Positions 30,762 through 43,767 of a DNA stretch of 64,000 nucleotides are shown here, piece by piece; position 1 is the first letter of the stretch, and each line of letters begins with the position of its first letter. The position numbers and the translations under genes are program-made. Source of the DNA: Pseudocercospora fijiensis CIRAD86 (lineage: Eukaryota; Ascomycota; Dothideomycetes; Mycosphaerellales; Mycosphaerellaceae); assembly GCF_000340215.1 (NCBI RefSeq), contig NW_006921534.1, forward strand, positions 1 through 64,000. Direction: 5' to 3'. The notes below the pieces were generated by a model that saw only the letters and a program-made list of their open reading frames with translations, was not told where the DNA came from and did no database searches.

Positions 30762-31578
30762 CGTGTTAATTCCGTTAATAGCGGAGGGCAAAGCTTATAT
30801 ATAAGCCGCGCTAATAAGTATAGAATTTAAGAAGGTAGTAGTTCTATCTCGCGGAAACTACTAATACTAGAAAGGGCTACCCCTTTCTAGCGATGCATTT
30901 TATATATAAAAGAGTAAGGAATAGTAGCGTAGTGTATTTTACGTATAAAGCAGTGCGTATAAGTAGGTTCGTATACTACCTACGGCCTTCTTATAAACGT
31001 TGCAAAACCTAAAGTCTAGTAATTAAAGGATACCGTAAACAACTTAAAACTTTAGGTGCGCACCTAAAACTAGGCGTTTTAGGTGCGTACTAAAAGTTTT
31101 AAGTTATTCCTCTATCGGACCGTAGGATAAGTAAACCTAAAGAGTATTACTAGTAGGTCTGTTATTAAAGGTAAAAGTCCTTACTAGGCGATAGGCGGAG
31201 TAATACGAGATACGGGGTAAGGTTCGTAGTAGCCTTCCGTAATAGCGAAGGAAGGCTATTTAATTAGATAGTTAGCTAGGTTCTAATAATGTTTGATTAA
31301 TGTCGGGTAGATAGGTTAGCTAGATTTCGGGAAAGGGTACCTCGTATACTTAATATAAGACTAAAAGTATAGCTAAGAAGATAGGTAAATCCCTACTTAC
31401 GGAACCGGAGGGTAAGAGGTAGGGGAATGCGTACCCTATATATTTCTTAACCGGAAGCGCTCCGTCGCGTTCTAATAGAGCGAGGGCCGTATCGCTAGTT
31501 ATAGCTAATTAGCTAGATATAGGCGCGGTCGAGATACGACTTAGAATACGAACGCCTTCTTACTTCAATATTTCTTAA
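30762..31578. other. Intergenic region between genes 4 and 5 (copy B)
   Basis: Holds the perfect hairpin at 30867-30890, the palindrome-based inverted repeat at 31038-31108 and the small hairpin at 31230-31258. No coding frame seen. Confidence 0.5.
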
Positions 31579-31649
31579 GCGCTTCGTCGTATCCTAGCGA
31601 AGCGGCTTACTAACTAGAAGCGCTTCGTCGTATCCTAACGAAGCGGCTT
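31579..31649. repeat. 41 bp direct repeats, 2 units (copy B)
   Basis: Two GCGCTTCGTC units, one fewer than in A and C, at the point where the helicase similarity stops. Confidence 0.8.
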
Positions 31650-33597
31650 AACGATATCCTTATCCTTGCTACGACTACCGAGACGTACAAATTCTTCCTC
31701 GAATATAGCGATATAACGTAAAAACTAGTCGATAGCGTAGTTAGTCTAATAAGCGATAATTATTAGTAGATCTCTCTTATTCTAGTTCTCGAGTATTACT
31801 TTAATAGCTTGTATAGAGATATAGGTCTTGCTAGTACCGGGTAGGCCTTAAATAATAGCAAGACGCGCCGTTAGAATACGACGGAGCGCTTCTAGTTAGG
31901 AGGCGTCTAGAGCACTATTAGGCTTAGAAGGCTAGTACTTAACTATATTAATATTCTCGAAGCTCTCGTTAGAGTTATTAACTAGGATAGAGCTTAGATC
32001 TCGCTTCGGCTATGCTTTGAAATACTTAGGCGCCGAAATATAAGGCTATATACTAACGAGGTGCTCTAATAAGGGGAAACCCTCGCGTATTATACGCTAA
32101 AGGCTAAGTAAGGTATGCCGATTAGCTTCGAAAAGTCCGCTACGGTCCTCTACTATAAGATATTCTATAGTAGGATCTAGCTCTAACTCCTTAGGACGGG
32201 CAAAGGCGAGATTAAGCTTAGGTAGATTCTACTAAAGTCCCTCTAGTAGTCGAGCGGCAATAGTAGCGATAATAGCGCGAGATACGAACTTGTTATTTAT
32301 TAGTATAAGAACGACTAAGCTGCCGGCGATAAGGCGCTTTAACTATTCCTATAGAACTTTCTTACTAGTACGGAGGAGACTAAAAGTAACGCAGATAGCG
32401 AAGCTATATATAGACAAAGTCGCGCCGTAGATATAAACCTACTTAGGTTAGTATATAACGGGCGGCGCGTTAAAGGGGTGAAGGCGAGACTTACCTTAGT
32501 ATAGATGCCGACTTTGCTATTAAATACGTCCTTAGTAGTATATAGAGTATAGCGAGTTATTAAGACTACTTCGCGAAGGCCGCGGAGGGCATCTTCGCGG
32601 TTCTTATAGAACTTTCTTACTAGTACGGAGGAGACTAAAAGTAACGCGGACGGCGAAGCTACGTATAGATAAAGTCGCGCCGTAGATATAAACCTACTTA
32701 GGTTAGTATATAACGGGCGGCGCGTTAAAGGGGTAAAGGCGAGACTTACCTTAGTATAGATACCGACTTTGCTATTAAATGCGTCCTTAGCGGTATATAG
32801 AGTATAGCGAGTTATTAAGACTACTTCGCGAAGGCCGCGGAGGGCATCTTCGCGGTATAGCTCGTAGAGAGTGCTCTAAGAGAATAGTTCTATAAGGGAG
32901 GCGATAAATAGTAAATAGGGCTAGTCGACGTCGCGCGCGAGGGCGAGCGTTCCTATCGCTAGTTATAGCTAATTAGCCCGCGGCCCTTACCGTATCGCTA
33001 GTTATAGCTAATTAGCCTAACGCGGGCATAGTCGAAACACGACTAAGAATGCGACCGCCTTCTTGTTTAGCTCGCAATATACGTAGGCGGCCTATAAGTA
33101 GGCGCGAGAATATATTCTTTTATACCTTCGATATTATAATATCGAATAAATAGAGAATAGTTCTATAAGGGAGGCGATAAATAGTAAATAGGGCTCGTCG
33201 ACGTCGCGCGCGAGGGCGAGCGTTCCTATCGCTAGTTATAGCTAATTAGCCCGCGGCCCTTACCGTATCGCTAGTTATAGCTAATTAGCCCGACGCGGGC
33301 GTAGTCGAGATACGACTAAGAATACGACCGCCTTCTTGTTTAGCTCGCAATATACGTAGGCGGCCTACGAGTAGGCGTAAGAATATATTCTTTTATACCT
33401 TCGATATTATAATATCGAATAAATAGAGAATAGTTCTATAAGGGAGGCGATAAATAGTAAATAGGGCTCGTCGACGTCGCGCGCGAGGGCGAGCGTTCCT
33501 ATCGCTAGTTATAGCTAATTAGCCCGCGGCCCTTGCCGTATCGCTAGTTATAGCTAATTAGCCCGACGCCGGCGCCCTACTATACGCCGGCTATATG
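31650..33597 (-). pseudogene. NFX1/ZNFX1-type SF1 helicase, truncated (gene 5, copy B)
   Basis: Same truncated helicase as in copy A: motif I and the QTN block are readable, motifs II-VI missing. The 56-nt introns here have perfect GTAAGT donors in both duplicated units (near 32490 and 32745). The 255 bp duplication starts at 32348 and 32603, and the 273 bp repeats at 32882, 33155 and 33428. Confidence 0.75.
32882..33577. repeat. 273 bp tandem repeats, ~2.5 units (copy B)
   Basis: Same array and register as in copy A, ending just before the right terminus. Confidence 0.9.
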
Positions 33598-33626
33598 CCT
33601 AACCCTAACCCTAAAGTGCCCTATAG
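33598..33626. repeat. Right terminus with telomere-type repeats, copy B end
   Basis: Identical CCTAACCCTAACCCTAA plus AGTGCCCTATAG terminus. Here it is followed by satellite DNA instead of a truncated unit. Confidence 0.85.
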
Positions 33627-33878
33627 TGCCGATACCGATGCCGATACTAATACCGGGATACAAAAACCGAAGTCCGAAATTAACCGAGTCGGAGCTAGAT
33701 CCGAGATATATCCGAGAGCGGGCTAAATACTAAGGTAAGCCCTACTTTCCGATATCCGAGAGCAAGCCGCTTCCCGAAATCTAAGGGCGAGCCGCTTTTC
33801 GAAATCTAGGGGCGAGCTATATTCTAAGAGCGAGCTGTATCCTAAAGGCGAAAGCGAGCTATATCCCGAATATAATAT
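33627..33878. repeat. Degenerate GCGAGC/CCGAA satellite, left part
   Basis: Imperfect units of about 20-25 bp built from GCGAGC(C/T)...TATCCCGAA, starting after a GATACCGATGCC stretch. They are related to the GATATC satellite at 34700-35200. There is no counterpart at the A/B or C/D junctions. Confidence 0.6.
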
Positions 33879-34696
33879 CTTATTAACAAAGGTATAAGGG
33901 TTAGTAGCTAAGTAGTAAGAATATATACGAAACTTTAAACTAAACTAAAGGGAGTACTAAATTAATATAGCTACTATCTATATAAGACGAACTATAAAGA
34001 AAGGAAGAAAGGTACTTTAAAAGGAGAGCCCCTTCCTTAGTATTCTACTCTACGGCTATCTAGCGCGTCCGACGCGTAAGCGTAAGTACGTATATCCTAC
34101 TTACTAGCTTCTTAGTAAACCTCTACCTTTAGGTCCTTCCTTACGCACTAAGCGCGCGCGCGTATCCCGCTTATCCGCTATCTTATAGCGCCTTTATCTT
34201 CTAGCCGACTTACGTAGCGCGTATATACGAACTCGTTTAACCGCTCTTAAGTAAATATATTTCTCCTAGCTCTTCCCTATCTTCCGGTTTCTTCCTACTA
34301 CTCGGATCTATCCTACGACTTTATATATCTCGCTTACTATCGTCTATATATATATATATATAGTTTAGTATAGTTCCGTCGTTTATATATTAATATATAA
34401 TATATTATTCTACTATATACGGCCTCCGTAGGAGTCTCTAAGATATTACGTTATATAGCTAAATAGGTAGCTAACTAGGCGACCTAGGCGTCCTAGGCGT
34501 CCTAGATATACTAGATATACTAGGTATACTAGGCGTCCTAGGCGTACTAGGCGTCCTAGGCGTCTTAGGTATACTAGGCGACCTAGGCGACCTACTACTA
34601 AGGTAACTTAAATCCGATATTACTTTATAGTATAGCGGCTAGCTTATAGGACTTATCGGTACTTTCTAGGTAGCTACTATAATAGAAGGGGGCGAT
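33879..34696. other. Sequence splitting the satellite; no gene recognised
   Basis: About 0.8 kb of RIP-type sequence without a convincing frame. It lies between two copies of AGCGAGCTATATC(C/T)CGAA (33852 and 34697), as if inserted into or duplicated within the satellite. It includes a pyrimidine-rich stretch (34020-34330) and a short (TA)n run near 34343-34361. A solo LTR is possible, but no clear terminal TG...CA or target duplication was seen. Confidence 0.35.
34476..34592. repeat. 9 bp minisatellite, 13 units
   Basis: Thirteen direct units of TAGGCGTCC and variants (TAGGCGACC, TAGGTATAC, TAGATATAC). The variants differ mostly by changes that RIP can produce. Confidence 0.85.
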
Positions 34697-34699
34697 AGC

Positions 34700-35200
34700 G
34701 AGCTATATCTCGAATATAATATATCGAAGGTATAGCCCTATCTTAAATACGATATCTAAAATACGATATCTAAAATACGATATCTCGAACCGCGATAGCG
34801 AGCCGTATCTCGAACGCGATATCTTAAAGGCGATAGCGAGCGATATCTAGAACGCGATATCTAAAATACGATATCTTAAACGCGATAGCGAGCGATATCT
34901 CGAACGTAATATCTTAAACGCGATAGCGAGCGATATCTCGAATACGATATCTCGGATACGATATCTCGAACGCGATAGCGAGCGATATCTTAAATACGAT
35001 ATCTCGGATACGATATTTTAAACGCAATGCCTTATAGGTAAGAGCGGAAATCTCGAACGCGACGTCTTATAAGCGATAGCGGATATCTCGAACGCGATAT
35101 CTCGAAGGCGATAGCGAGCTATATCTCGAACGCGATATCTCGCTATATCTCGAATACGACGTCTCGTAAGCGATAGCGAGCTATATCTTAAACGCGAGCT
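34700..35200. repeat. GATATC satellite
   Basis: A dense, irregular array of GATATCTCGAACGC and GATAGCGAGC modules, each ~10-14 bp, with variants GATATCTTAAA and GATATCTAAAA. It ends directly at the left end of copy C. No coding frame. Confidence 0.85.
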
Positions 35201-35549
35201 ATATACTAAATGTATTCGTATATAGCTATAGACAATTTTTAACTAACTAGCTATTATATATATATATTAGATACTTTAATACTATATTAGTAGAGGGAGA
35301 AACTTTTAGTATATACCTAAACTTTTACCGATATAGATAATATATATATTTTTTAAGACAGATACTTTAATACTACGTTAGTATAGGAAGAGACTTTAGG
35401 TATATACCTAAACTTTTATTACTATAGACGCATTTCCGCCCTAAGCTACTAACTAGTAGATATATATATATATAATATAGGAAAGGAGAGATATCTACTA
35501 CTACGAACTAGCTTTAACTATATTACTAACAACTATATTACCGAATACT

Positions 35550-38500
35550 CTACTACTTATTAAATAGGTTCTTACCTTACTTCTAGTAACTACTGCCCGA
35601 TAGATCCTATAGGTAATCGTACGCCCGAACTCGCTCTTACGTACTTAACCGATCGAATCTAGCTACGAACGTTATCTCGCTAGCCGCCCGGGTACTATTA
35701 GGTACGGGTAGCGAACTAGGTAGGTTTATAATAATAAACTTATTACGTAGACCTCTAGTATTCGAGATAGTAGTAGCGATCTCCTAAGCGGTCGGCTTTA
35801 GGGATCCGAGTAAGGGAGTAGGTAGAGGAGTAGGTAGTATATCTAAGCGATTAGTAAGTTCGCTATTACTTAAAAACGGCGAAGGATTACGTAGTAGATT
35901 ATCGTTAATACTTAGAGACGGCGAAGGATTACGTAGTAGATTATCGTTAACTATAGCTAGTTACGGGCTTAGAGGTAGAGGAAGTAGTAGATCGCCGTTT
36001 ACTATATCTAGGAGTAGGGGAGGTAGAGGTAGCGATAGAGATAGTAGAGGACTATCTAGCGGCGGTAGTAATATATAAGCTTTCTTCTATACTATAGCTA
36101 CCTTCTCCGCCTAGCGTACTTTAAATACTATTAGTTAATCCTCGTAGTCCTCCTACTCTCTAATAAGGCTCTAAAGCTCGCGTAGACTCTTTCGAACCTT
36201 AGCGCGGGCTAGGTCGGTCGGCTTTATAGCGTTTAGTTTCTAGTTTACCGCGGTAACTAATTCGTTCTACTTACTATTAATAATACTATTCTTAACCTCC
36301 TCGCCGAGGGATAATAGGTTAGGCTTCTAGGGCGGCTACTCTTCGTTATCTTCTATAGAAGGGGTAGTCTATATTAGAGAGAACAGAGATCTCTCTTATC
36401 GAAGCTATAGAAGAACTACTATACTATCCTACTCTACTATATAGGTAAGGCTGTTAAGGATATAGTCGGATAGCGAGTCGACCTAGCGGTAGAACTAGGA
36501 TACGATATCTATAATTATTATTAGCATTAACTTAGAAACATTTAGAAGAAACTTTAGATATATACTTAAAGAGTATAATAATAGGTATACGCCTAAAGTT
36601 TTAATAGTAGAATATACCGGTTCTACTTAAGTGCGCTAGCTTTACGGTATCTATACGCGTAAGCTAGTCGGCGTAATACTATACGAGTCTATTAACCTTA
36701 TCTTAGTCGATAACTAAGAGCCTAGTCTTACGCTAGAGATACTAGCGGTCCTCGACGTACTTAGCGACTAGCTTAACGTTAAGCTTATCTACTTCGGCGG
36801 GGTCTAGGTCCTCGTTAACGAGATTAGGATAGTTGTCTAGGTTACTCTTCTCCTAGACCTATCCGATAACCTTACGGGCAACCGCGCTACTATATACTAA
36901 ACGGTATAGCGTCTCGTTAGGTAATAGGTTCTTCGCTATAGGATCCTTAATGTCGTACTAAGAGACGTTAGTACGAGGGGAGCGTACGCTATATATAGTA
37001 CGTAGTAGGGCGTCGGCTATAACCGTATAGATACGCGTCTTAATAGACTCTCGAACGAGACTAGTTAGCGCCTCTATAGCGTCGTTCTCGCGCTATTTAG
37101 TATTATTGTTTTAGAATAGATAGTCTCGTATAATAACCTCTATATCTTCTAGGCTAAGGGTATAAGTAGAGCGAATCTACTTAAGGAACCGTACTTCGTA
37201 TTTGTACTATAAGGCCTAATCGATAGTTTCGTTAATATTTAAGATATAGACTGTTACTAGGTATTCTTAGCCTATACGGTAAAGTTAACCGCTAGCTTAA
37301 AGCTTAATACGGAACGAGACGGCGTCGAGTATAACTATATAGCGAGCTACCTTCTAGTAGTTAGCGGACTCGGCGCCTATACGCGACGATATAATTATAA
37401 CGCGAACGTTAGGGTCGTTTAGGAAAGCGCGCTCGGCTAAGACGCGGCTACGATTGCTAATACTAGCGCGGATTATAATATATTCGATCTAGAGTAGGCC
37501 GTATATAGCCTCGATAATTAAGAGAGAGATAGGTTCGTAGGCCTAGACTATAAGTTTTAGTAACTAGATAAGTACGACGTTACGGAAGATCTCTAGGAAG
37601 GTATAATACTTCGGCGATAGATAGTAAAGGAAGTTAAAGTAGCTAAATCGATCGGAGGGCGGTAGCGTCTAGAGGTTACCCTTAAGTAATATATAAATAT
37701 ATATAAAAGGGTCGATAGAGCTATTAGTCCTATAATAAAAGGTTAGCAATATCTAAATTATAGAAACTTTAGGTATATATCTAAATCGTAGCTAAAAAAG
37801 GTATATACCTAAAGTTTTAGAAAACTTATAGTAAGTTAATAAGCTTAGCACTCGTATCTAAGCGGCGTTTTAGTATAACCGAGCTAATAGGGTTATTAGA
37901 GGTTAGTATAAGCTAACGGCGTAAGCTAGTAGCGTAACCGGTCTTATCGTCTTCGTCTATAGTATAGAGACGCTTAGTCTCTACTATATTAGTAAACTAC
38001 CTATAGGCTATATTATAGATCGTATAGCTAGTATCGTCTATATAAATCTCGATATTATAGAAGTATATAGGTAGGATATCGGCGCCGATACGATAGTCGA
38101 CGCTATTCGCTATAAGTATTTAGCTCTTAATACGGCGGATTTAGACTAGACTTAGAAGTAGTAGTATTACGAAGCCGATATTAGCCGTACTATCTATCGC
38201 CTTATAGATCGCTTTAGGATAGAGCGCGGCTAAGTAGTACCGGTTAAGTAGGAGATTCGGGTAGCCCGTAAGCCTATATAGGGTATCTAGAATCTTGCTC
38301 TAGTTACGGTCGTAGAGTATCTCGAACTTATAAAATAGACGTCTATATTCCTCGACGTCTAGGCTATTCTTCTTAATACTAGAACCTAAATCTAAGAGGT
38401 TCTTAACTTAGCGCTAACTAAAGCAGACAATCGATACTATATTATATACGTAGTTACGAATAACCGTAGCCGAGATAATAGCTATACTATTCTACGGACG

Positions 38501-41500
38501 TAACTTATATAGTACGTCGGTCTAGTTTGCCTTAGGGTTGCCTACCGTATAACCCTCGTCGGCCGCGATAAGAGAGAACGAGTCTTCTAGAATAAGTAGG
38601 ACGTTTAATATTATAAGCTCCGCCTACTAGAGGTTAGCAAGCGTAGTGCCTCTATCCTCGTCGTCTAAGATATTGCCTACTTAGCCGTCGGCGTCCTTAT
38701 TATCTTCGTTATAAGCTATAGTGCGCTTCTTAGAGACCCTAACGGTCTATCCGACCTCGAGGATCTGTCTAGGTAGTGCTTAGTAGGTAGTAAGTACTAG
38801 ATTTCGCGATATTTGTTTATTATCGCCGCTCTAAGAGGCTAACTAACTCTTTAGAGCCTCGAGGTTCGTAGGGATAGGTATAGACTTAGCAAACTAATTA
38901 TCTCGCTAATTCTTTTTAATGCCGAGTAAACAGAACGTATATATATAGATATACTTAGAACAGTTACTATCTAGATCGTAGAAGTATATACCGGTATTAG
39001 TAAGCTAAGCTATAAGACTATTCGGTAGGTAGACGATAATTAGTAGGCGGTACTTAGGACATAGACTAAGAGTCGATATAGCTAAGCGTATAGATGCTTT
39101 ACGATTAAATGCCTCGTCGCTTGCTTATATCTTCTCGATAATATCTCGCTTCTTAGGCGCTTAGTTAGAGGGAAACTAGTCGCGATAGGCTTCTAGGTAC
39201 TTCGTAGTAGCTATGTTTATTACGACGCTTATACGGGTACGGACCTTATCTATATATAAGAAGTTAGTAAAAGTTTCGTTAGTAGGAAGGAACTTTAGGT
39301 ATATACCTAAAGATTATAACGATCGGAAATAATAAAACTTTAGGTATATACCTAAATCTCGTAAGAATAGGTACGTACCTAAAGTTTTATAATAAATCGT
39401 AGGGAAAACTTACTATCGTAGACCTTAATCTAGCGGGTAGTCTCTTTCGCTATTTCGTAGATTGTTACGAGGACTTAAATAGTCTTACCGAGGCTAACGT
39501 CGTCGCCTATAATAGCGAACCGAGCGGGAGAGAGTATTATACGCTTAAGGTACGTAGTACTAGACACCTACTAAGGCTATAAGCTTAGCCCGTAGTATAT
39601 AGCCTTAAATCCTAACTTAGTAAAGCCGTCTAGTACGCTTAACGTTTCGGGTATAACGCCGAGCGTAGCGTAGGCGTCCTCGAACGTAGGTACCTTAGCG
39701 CTCTTCTAGTTTATAGCGGAGTTAATAAGCGTAAATATCTTACTATCGATAACTAGGGTACTATTAGTGTTATAGGCGCTAGTACGCTTATTATTAGTGT
39801 CTTCGGCGTACCGCTATTAAAAGGCTTATACGTCGCTTACGTTAACCTTAGGTATTACGGTATTAAACCCTAGGCGCTCGATCTTAGTAGGATCGCTAAA
39901 TAGCTATAGATATAGACGTACGCTACCGGTAGTATTAATAATATTGTTAATATAGGTAATGCGCGCCTCGTTATTAGTAAAGTTATTTAGGCGTAGGCTA
40001 GTCCCTAGATTTATATTGCCGCGCTTAGACAAAATGTCGAAGGTCTTAAGCGTAGTATCCGGGTCGGTATTAGCTTATATACGCCGTATCTCCGTAGTAG
40101 TAGATCTATCGTAGAGACCCTTCTTAGCGAGGTCTAGCAACTGCTCTATAATATTACCTATACGCTCGTCCTACTCCTTAGTATTTACTCGGCTAGCTTT
40201 CGGGTTAATATAGACCGGGATAGTAGTAGTAGCGACGCGGGAGATCTTTATCGGCTCGAGTAATAGGTTAACCGCGTTATTATTATTATTCTTATTCTTT
40301 ATCTTATTATATAGGTATAAGAGTAGTAGTCCTCGATAGAGGTCTTCTCCGTAAATATCTAGCTCTAAGACTAGGTAGACTAGCTAGAGAGTAGGTCTAT
40401 AAAGCGTAGTAGGAGTGCCTACGAAGAACGTAGGAATATACGCTAGATCTAGCCGATCGATTATAGGATCGAGGGAGTTTAGAATAACCTTTATCTTCTA
40501 TATAGCGCAGATATAGATAAAGGCTATACGCTTTAGGTTGCCCTTAACGGTATCGGGATAGCGCGGGCCGGAAAGGGCGCGATCTACGACGTCGTCGTCC
40601 TCCGCGATTATACTCTTAACCTTAATCTAGCCTTTAGTAAAGCTAGAGATAGTCCTAAGGATCTTATTCGGCGTAAGCTAGAGTCGGTAGCTTTACTAGT
40701 TACCGCTATCTTTCTCGTCGATATCTATCTTATCGACGTCGTTATTAGGGTCTTACTCTACTATATCGTCTAAACCTTAGGCGTCTTCGCTATCGCTAAC
40801 GTATTCTAATAAAACGGGCTATTTACCCTTACGCTTAGTCGGTCTAGCCTTACGGCGAATGCCCGCTAGGGGTCTAGCGTACTTAGCCGACGCGCTCTCG
40901 TATTTACTAAATGTTCGCTATAATAACTTAGTACTATTCTAAAGAGGAGAATTGAGAATATAGAAACTTTAGGCATATACCTAAATTATAAACCTTCGAA
41001 GAAACTTTAGGTACGTACCTATTTAATACGTAGAATAGGTATATACCTAAAGTTTTATCTTTAGAGTTAACTTAAGGCGTATACCTAAATCGTAGTATTT
41101 TAAGGAAACTTTAGATACGTACCTATTTAACGCGCAGAATAGGTATATACCTAAAGTTTTATCTTTTAAGTAGAATCGATATAATAGTAAAGGAAAAAAA
41201 GAATAAAAAAAAGGGGGTATACTTAGGCCTATTATACTTACGACGCGATATAAGTAGAAATACTTAAACGCTAGCTCGAGCTTCGCTATTATACGTACGA
41301 ACTAGTCGCCGACTAGGATCTCTATAGCTCCTATAGTAGTCTCGTTCTTAATAGATCTAGAGGAGTAGGCGGCTATATAGATACCTTAACTATAGGATAG
41401 GGCCGTTACTACGCCGCGGGTCTTATCTATAATAGCCTTAAAGCTATTAACGCGACCTTCCTTAAACCTCTACTCGGCTAGGTTAAGCTTATCTTAGTCT

Positions 41501-41724
41501 ATCTCTATACCGATAGTCTTATCCTACTTAGCTTTAGTTAACTTCTTAGGCGTGTTAGCGGTCTTAGCCTTCTTTGCTAGCGACTCTTTCGGGGAAGGAT
41601 CGCCGAGGCTAAGTAGTAGGGTATACTGCTTCTTAGTAGTAGACGTCGGGGTTTAGGGCGGGTCGCTTAGCGGACTAGTGCCTAATTTACGCTTACGCGC
41701 GCTAGGGATAAGTAGGGAACTTAT
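35550..41724 (-). pseudogene. SNF2-family ATPase/helicase (copy C)
   Basis: Full-length equivalent of the copy A gene with start ATA at 41722-41724 (minus). Exon/intron structure and motifs correspond to A plus ~35.16 kb. In exon 4 it follows the B-type sequence. Intron 1 again carries six palindromes, at about 40970-41165. Confidence 0.8.
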
Positions 41725-42099
41725 AGCTATAGTTTTTTCGCAATTATAGTAATATATTTCTTTCGAAAATAGTTTAACTATTAGTGTTTTTAAAGAAACT
41801 TTAGGTATATACCTATTCTAGTACTAGTAATAGTAAGTGCTACGGAAGGTTAATATTAATGTTTAAGTTAAGAAGAGGGAGCAGGTTTGTAAAAGAAGAA
41901 AAGTTGTATTGCGTACGGACTACGTATTTGCCGCTAGCGGTATATCTTACGTCTAATAGCGATGTTTGCTTTTAACGCTTACCCGTACTAGTATTAGGTA
42001 ATAGCCTATAAGGTTATATAAGGTTATATAAGGTATAACGTAAGGAAATTTTAGGTACGTACCTAAAGTTCTATTAAACGCTTATTATTACTGCTTACT
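41725..42099. promoter_or_regulatory. Divergent promoter region (copy C)
   Basis: Equivalent of the copy A region with both palindromes and the triple GGTTATATAA repeat. Confidence 0.4.
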
Positions 42100-43767
42100 A
42101 TAACAACCTTATACTACTATCTAATTAAGGCGAGGATATTATTCTCCGAACTGTCGATCGAGCTAAAGGATCAAATCCTACGCTACCTAGTAAACGTTAG
42201 GTATAGAGACTATAAAGTCTAGGTTGCTTATAACTATAGTATAGATAGGGAGCAGTAGATACAATATAAGCGCTAGCCGGCGGGGTTCGGTATCGATAGT
42301 TAGACTCGAACTATCGCGTAGGATTAGATATATACGGCGGTCCTAGTCGCTCTCTATATTAACGGTAGTCCCGAATTGCGACCCTTATTATATATACCTA
42401 TACTTACTAACTACGGCGACGAAGCGGTTCGGATAGTAATAGCGAGTATACGGCCTAGTCTCCGGTTTAGCGAGGTCGTAATTAAGACGAAGTCGGATTC
42501 TCCTTTGCCTATTAAGAAGCGTAAACGCTACTTCTCGTTATTGCCGGTACGGAGTTTAACGATATATATCCGTATACTCTCGATTATATAGGGTAGTTGC
42601 TTACTACCTTATTATCCTTAGCGGCTAGTACCGACGCCTAAGAATATACTATAGGAGACGTCTTATAAGGTCTTAATTAATACGAGTAGCTATAATAATA
42701 GTAGGCCTAGTACGATAGTACAATTGTTAGCCGCATTTAGACCGCTATATAGTCTCGGGAATAACCTTTACCTATACGATAGAGAATATAGTTAAAGAAG
42801 GCTCGACGAATATATTAACTTAAGCTCGGAGAGTATACTAAGGCAGTAGTCGCGATCTATATACGACTAATTGCTATTCGTTAAGTACCTAGTAGATAAC
42901 CTCTACTTAAGTTATTATAATGCATTCTTCGGGTATCGTAGCTTAGCGTTAGTACCTCTACGACTCTACGACGTCGCCCTCGTATATTTCCGGTTTATAT
43001 AGACTTTACGTTCTAGACTCTAGGATGTACGAGATAAGGATCGGCGGTAGTTAAAAGACATATAGCAAAGTACGGATAGATTAGCGGTATATACTAGATT
43101 TTACTTAATATCGGTCGTACTCGTATACGGCGGTTTTATATATAATGTTCTAGTTTCTCGCGCGGCGTAGCTACGGTCGCCGGATTATAGGAAGCACTAG
43201 TGTTTATATTAGATTATTACCGATTTAGGTAATAAGAATAAAGGTGTATTTAGCCTTAAGCGTTATACTCGGTATAGACTCGATAAGAAAACTTAGCTAT
43301 CGATATAGTATCGCTTCTTAGTTTATTACTATCTACCGGACTTTAACGTTACGATAGCGGATATTAAGGCGCTTCGCTATAACCTTAAACTACTATATAG
43401 CGAGATAGAGTACGAGATCGGAATCGGGGCATTTAACCTTAAAGGTAACGTTAAAGTCTTAGGAACGATTATATATTAGTAGCGCTATAGCATCGCCTAC
43501 CTAGCGAACGATATAGTAGATATAACTCTAATCGAACTTCTAGAGAGGGAGGAGGCGTACGATAACGATATTACGCTCGTCGTACTATAGCGACTAAGTA
43601 TAGCGAAGGAACGCGAGCTACTAGTAATAGAAGAGGGTACGGCTACTCTACGTAAAGTATCGATAGAGGAAGAGAACCCGACGCTACTTAAAGGTAATGT
43701 TCTTAGATTAGGTGTATAATACTACGATTATAGAAACAGTCTCCGCAATATTAAATTATATAAATAA
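42100..43767 (+). pseudogene. Unrecognised 555-codon gene (gene 2, copy C)
   Basis: Same frame and length. It preserves CAA (42172-42174, GAT CAA ATC) where the other copies have TAA, direct proof that this frame was coding and lost a Gln codon by RIP. The stop-free stretch 42376-42591 encodes the same 71 residues with one Pro-to-Ser change. Confidence 0.65.

Larger units (their letters stand above)
17240..33626. mobile_element. Large tandem element, copy B (left-truncated)
   Basis: This unit begins directly after the telomere-like terminus of copy A, at the point equivalent to A position ~1107, inside the last exon of the SNF2 gene. The left end of the unit is therefore missing. The rest is collinear with A: SNF2 fragment, genes 2, 3 and 4, NFX1-type helicase and the right terminus. 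It contains an assembly gap of Ns, an extra 30 bp minisatellite unit compared with A and C, one copy fewer of the 41 bp repeat, and a 1-nt deletion in gene 3. Substitutions that are not C-to-T or G-to-A group it with copy C. Confidence 0.75.

Noticed and set aside
33879..34696. Solo LTR
   Set aside because: Position inside a split satellite is suggestive, but no matching terminal motif or target-site duplication could be shown.
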